Positions 50,271 through 53,075 of a DNA stretch of 53,075 nt are shown in pieces. Position numbers and translations under genes: made by a program. The first letter of the stretch is position 1; each line of letters begins with the position of its first letter. Origin of the DNA: Oscillospiraceae bacterium (GTDB lineage: Bacteria; Bacillota; Clostridia; Oscillospirales; Oscillospiraceae). Location of the stretch: the NCBI GenBank assembly GCA_017406005.1, contig JAFQZI010000081.1, positions 1-53,075 of the forward strand, read 5' to 3'. Under the pieces are notes generated by a model. It was not told where the DNA came from, did not search any database, and saw only the letters and a program-made list of their open reading frames with translations.

Positions 50271-50299
50271 AATATACCACAGACCTTTATAATATGCAA
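50271..50299 (-). promoter_or_regulatory. Promoter of the 20-codon peptide gene
   Basis: Minus strand -35 TTGCAT (50299-50294), a 17-bp spacer, and -10 TATATT (50276-50271). The stretch 50300-50378 has only a weak GC-rich hairpin (GGGC/GCCC near 50345-50364), no gene seen. Confidence 0.6.
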
Positions 50300-50378
50300 A
50301 TACTTATTTTAAAGCTAAGTTATTCGAAATTAATATGATAGACCGGGCCGATGCACATCAGCCCCAATCTTTTTTACT

Positions 50379-50499
50379 TTAACTGTTCAATTCTGTCTTT
50401 ACCACTATACTTTGCTCGCGACGGAGCACCTAAAACGAAGCACAATATTCACTTCGCGAGCATCAGGATGCAATGATAACGAGGTGATTAAACAATTTC
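50379..50499. repeat. Palindromic intergenic element, copy 4 (short form)
   Basis: Left end TTAACTGTTCAATT (11 of 14 bases as in copy 3), core GCTCGCGA (50414-50421) to TCGCGAGC (50454-50461) of 48 bp, then TAACGAGGTGA and a degenerate right end. The second GC-rich segment is missing. It ends 16 bases from the stop of the radical SAM gene. Confidence 0.75.
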
Positions 50500-50515
50500 T
50501 TTTTATCATCGAGAT

Positions 50516-51268
50516 TTATGGTTGATAATTTTTCATAATCTCAAGAATATCCGTTTTATAAACGTTTCCGTTCAGCACATCCCCATTCGGAGAGAAGGAA
50601 ATCGCTCTGATATCTCTCGGGTCGTCTTCATAAGGGGATGATTCAACCACATTCTCATCAAAGAACTCACGGAGATATTTCAGTGCGTTTCCGCTGGGGA
50701 AGACAGCATTGCCGGAGCCGATCGGGATTCCCATCGGCTCAAATTCCCGAATGATCTCTATTGTCCGGATATTATAGGGATTTTGATCCTCTGGGCTGAC
50801 AAGCCATGCAGGGCTCAGCCTGATCGGGATCCCTGATATTTTGGTACATTCGGCAAAGTATTTGACCGGTTCCAGCGGAATGGTTTCCTGATGAAAGGCA
50901 TCCACAGACAGGAGCAGATCATTGACCCCGCTGCCTGCAACTTCCCGGACGACTTCTTCTATCCTTTCATGCTTTTTTGAGAAATAGCCGTTTGTGATCA
51001 CTTGCCTCTTGCTGATTTCCATGTCCTTCGCAGCTTTGTGGATTGCGCAGACCACGTCCGGATGCAGCAGCGGCTCTCCGCCGAAGGTCATCAGGGATGT
51101 GATTTTATAATTCTCACAGATTTTCCGGACAGATTCGACGGCGATTTCTGCATCGATATATTCTGTATAATTGGCATGATCGCCTTCCGAGCAGTGTTTG
51201 CACCTTCCCGTGCAGGCCATCGTCACGATGAATTCAATCCGATTCAGATTCTTTAGGTATTCGTTCAT
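50516..51268 (-). CDS. Radical SAM protein, 250 aa
   Basis: The [4Fe-4S] motif is CTGRCKHC (C-x3-C-x2-C) in FIVTMACTGRCKHCSEGD, followed by the SAM-binding MTFGGEPLLHPDVV and a typical partial TIM barrel. No SPASM or other accessory cluster cysteines are seen at the C-terminus. The start is taken at ATG 51268, which has GAGGA 5 bases upstream; an in-frame ATG at 51304 lacks a ribosome site. The substrate is unknown. It may modify a peptide; the closest small gene is 50155-50217, but the link is only by location. Confidence 0.85.
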   Translation of the reverse strand: MNEYLKNLNRIEFIVTMACTGRCKHCSEGDHANYTEYIDAEIAVESVRKICENYKITSLMTFGGEPLLHPDVVCAIHKAAKDMEISKRQVITNGYFSKKHERIEEVVREVAGSGVNDLLLSVDAFHQETIPLEPVKYFAECTKISGIPIRLSPAWLVSPEDQNPYNIRTIEIIREFEPMGIPIGSGNAVFPSGNALKYLREFFDENVVESSPYEDDPRDIRAISFSPNGDVLNGNVYKTDILEIMKNYQP

Positions 51269-51275
51269 ATGATCC

Positions 51276-51371
51276 TCATATTTTCTCAGTATATTCCTCG
51301 ACATTTTCTGTCAGCTGTTTGAGAAGTTTTTCCACAACAGAATTGAGTTTTTCCGGTGTAACAGGTTCATA
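51276..51371 (-). pseudogene. Open coding-like fragment (31 codons) before the radical SAM gene
   Basis: A frame from TAG at 51374 to TGA at 51276 reads YEPVTPEKLNSVVEKLL... with a typical amphipathic, coding-like composition, and its stop overlaps the ribosome site of the radical SAM gene. It has no ATG; only a GTG internal start would give 19 residues. It may be the 3' remnant of a deleted gene of the same operon. Confidence 0.35.
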
Positions 51372-51408
51372 CTAAAAAACTGATGCTTCAGTGGGATGGA
51401 AAAAGGAG

Positions 51409-53049
51409 TTATTGAGGATCATGAATGAGGTAACGCGGTGCGCTATCCAGTTTAATAAAGTCATGAGTATCAAAATACTCTATCATTACGTTCTGCGCAC
51501 TTGATGCCAGTTCTGTCGGCTCACCGTTTTTTTCAACCTCTTCGACGGATATACCGAGAAAATGTTCTATACTGCAGAAAAAATAACTCTGCATTGCAGC
51601 ATGGTATACTTCTTCATCCTGTACATCTTTTCCGTCTATTGCAAGCCTGAGAATTTCGCCGGTGCTGCGGTCATATTCACAGAAAAAGCCATCGGAAAAC
51701 TGGAACCACTCCGTGTACACGTTTTCATCAAAAGCATCTTCACGCATCAGATAATTCACGATTTTTCTGAGCTGGGCGCCGTTCAGGCCGAAACCGATCA
51801 TCGAACTGCTGTATGGAAACGCTATCATGAAGTCTTCCAGGGTAACGATCGGGCCCAGTGATTCTGCCCTGATGGAGCCCGAAGCGATCAGAGCGAGATC
51901 GACATCGAGCTGTGCTCTCATACCCTCTGCTATCAGGTCACCGAGTTCCGTCTCCATGTCGCGGCGCGGATGCGTGTATTCCCGTGCAAATCGCGTCAGG
52001 ATACGCCGATACTTGGCATCTGTGACCGTCTTGTATTTTTCAATGACTTCTTCCAGCGCCGTATCACGCGGGCAGTACTCCTCTGTGATCGGGATCAGTT
52101 TCCATGAGTACGACTCGATCAGCTTATTGCACACGTCGAATGCAATATCGAAACGGCCTATCTGATCTGTCCCGACTGCAGCCTGCACGATCGGGATACC
52201 TGCAACTACACATGGCTCCTCAAGAGTCGTATGGCTGTGTCCGCCGATGATAATATCGATATCGCAGCTCGGGCCAAGCGCCTCGGCCAGCTTTTTGTCT
52301 TCTTCAAACCCGATGTGCGTCAGAAGAACGGTCATATCAATATTGAATGTCCTATAGGCGTCTGTGACCTTGCGGACCTCCTCTGCAGTTTCCCGAATGT
52401 CGATCAATGATCCGATCAGTTCTTCCGCTTTTGTTTGCGGTAGAACGTCTTTCGTTATGATCCCGATGAACAGAATTCTCAGTCCGCCGGCTTCCAGAAC
52501 GATATGAGATCTGAAAAGACGTGAACCGTTGAGCGTTTCATAGATATTTGCATTTATGATCGGGAAGTTGGCGCATTTTTCCAGGAAAAGCAGATGGGTA
52601 AGCCCGTAATCAATTTCATGGTTTCCGACAGTTACGACGTCAGGAGCAAGAAGATTCATAATTTCAATGGTAGAGATCCCCTTAAACTCGCTGTCGATGA
52701 GCGAACCCCTGAACATATCTCCCGCGATTGCATAGATGACATTCGGCTCCTCATTTCTGACCTTGTTGATATAGCCGGAAAGCATTGAGACGCCTCCGAG
52801 CAGGCCGGAGTCGACCTCTTCCGCCAGAAAACCGCCGTGCAGATCATTCGAATGGAGAAGAGTCAGCTTTTTCAGATGGCTGATCTTCAGTTTATTGGGA
52901 TCTACATGATCCAGATACTGCATTCTCTGCTTTCTGCGTTCTTTTGCCGCCTGCAGATTGCGGATAAAATCCTGTTCCTTCAATTCCATCTGATAGTCCT
53001 GCTTCTGCTCATAAAGCTCTTCCAATTCCGTCAGATCCCGATGCATCAT
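51409..53049 (-). CDS. Bifunctional metallophosphatase / 5'-nucleotidase, cytosolic type
   Basis: The 546-residue protein starts with a charged, coiled-coil-like segment (about 1-55) and no signal peptide. The calcineurin-like domain follows with HSNDLHGGF, GNHEIDYG, LLTHIGFEE and GGHSHTTLEE, the metal-ligand motifs, and then the 5'-nucleotidase C-terminal domain (about 335-520, with ELGDLIAEGMR, ALIASGSIRAES, PYSSSMIGFGLNG). Most family members are exported and cell-wall anchored; this one appears to be intracellular. AAGGAGT is 8 bases before ATG 53049; a GTG one codon earlier is possible. Confidence 0.9.
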   Translation of the reverse strand: MMHRDLTELEELYEQKQDYQMELKEQDFIRNLQAAKERRKQRMQYLDHVDPNKLKISHLKKLTLLHSNDLHGGFLAEEVDSGLLGGVSMLSGYINKVRNEEPNVIYAIAGDMFRGSLIDSEFKGISTIEIMNLLAPDVVTVGNHEIDYGLTHLLFLEKCANFPIINANIYETLNGSRLFRSHIVLEAGGLRILFIGIITKDVLPQTKAEELIGSLIDIRETAEEVRKVTDAYRTFNIDMTVLLTHIGFEEDKKLAEALGPSCDIDIIIGGHSHTTLEEPCVVAGIPIVQAAVGTDQIGRFDIAFDVCNKLIESYSWKLIPITEEYCPRDTALEEVIEKYKTVTDAKYRRILTRFAREYTHPRRDMETELGDLIAEGMRAQLDVDLALIASGSIRAESLGPIVTLEDFMIAFPYSSSMIGFGLNGAQLRKIVNYLMREDAFDENVYTEWFQFSDGFFCEYDRSTGEILRLAIDGKDVQDEEVYHAAMQSYFFCSIEHFLGISVEEVEKNGEPTELASSAQNVMIEYFDTHDFIKLDSAPRYLIHDPQ

Positions 53050-53075
53050 CACAACCGACTCCTTCTATACAAATC

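Noticed and set aside
50343-50376. Hairpin GGGCCGATG...CATCAGCCC followed by T-tract as a terminator
   Set aside because: The stem is short, with a mismatch and a very tight loop, and no gene ends near it on the plus strand.

Overview
The window looks like chromosomal DNA of an anaerobic, low-oxygen-adapted Firmicute of class Clostridia, probably a gut or rumen lineage. The evidence is a group-B type [FeFe] hydrogenase, an extracellular FMN/FAD reductase, the Asp23-FakA pair, a clostripain-family protease, DUF1349 and DUF1801 proteins, AGGAGG-type ribosome binding sites and consensus sigma-A promoters. I cannot name the genus. Most of the window is housekeeping and metabolism. There is no prophage, no insertion sequence with a transposase and no CRISPR array.

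Layout. 1-6 kb: end of an Old-Yellow-Enzyme-type enoate reductase, a secreted fumarate-reductase-like flavoprotein, an acetate-kinase paralogue with altered active-site residues, and pyroglutamyl peptidase. 6-10 kb: small orphan genes (two secreted proteins, DUF1349, DUF1801, and a truncated S24-like protein with a 55-residue partner). 10-17 kb: [FeFe] hydrogenase, Asp23/FakA, a PfkB sugar kinase, and rpsB-tsf. 17-27.6 kb: a HAD phosphatase, two complete paralogous binding-protein-dependent ABC importers in tandem (substrate-binding protein/ATPase/permease, then substrate-binding protein/permease/ATPase) and an inositol-monophosphatase-family gene. 27.6-29.4 kb: a redox operon of TrxR-like flavoprotein, thioredoxin and an OhrR-type regulator. 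29.4-32.7 kb: clpB behind a ribbon-helix-helix gene. 32.9 kb: tRNA-Ser(CGA). 33-41.5 kb: tightly packed small-enzyme genes (GNAT, VOC, HAD, Nudix, M19 dipeptidase, two CorC/CNNM paralogues, amidohydrolase, acyl-CoA ligase). 41.6-44.5 kb: a membrane-anchored C11 protease. 44.7-53 kb: a metal P-type ATPase under an ArsR/SmtB-like operator, a NorD-like VWA protein divergent from a Card1-like CARF/restriction-type nuclease protein, a tiny peptide gene, a radical SAM protein and a cytosolic 5'-nucleotidase.

The most interesting signals are these. (1) An undescribed-looking palindromic intergenic element occurs in four copies (13849-14007, 44578-44696, 46786-46947, 50379-50499), always in one orientation and always just past the stop codon of a minus-strand gene. 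(2) A stand-alone Card1-like protein has changed CARF and nuclease motifs and shares a divergent promoter region with a VWA protein. (3) The promoter and leader of the two ABC importers are duplicated, with a small hairpin that shows a compensatory base-pair change. (4) The TrxR-like protein lacks the NADPH-binding motifs, which suggests a ferredoxin-type donor. (5) An independently transcribed 20-codon peptide gene lies near a radical SAM gene. Base composition changes visibly: 0-17 kb and the C11 protease are GC-rich, while about 18-33 kb is AT-richer.
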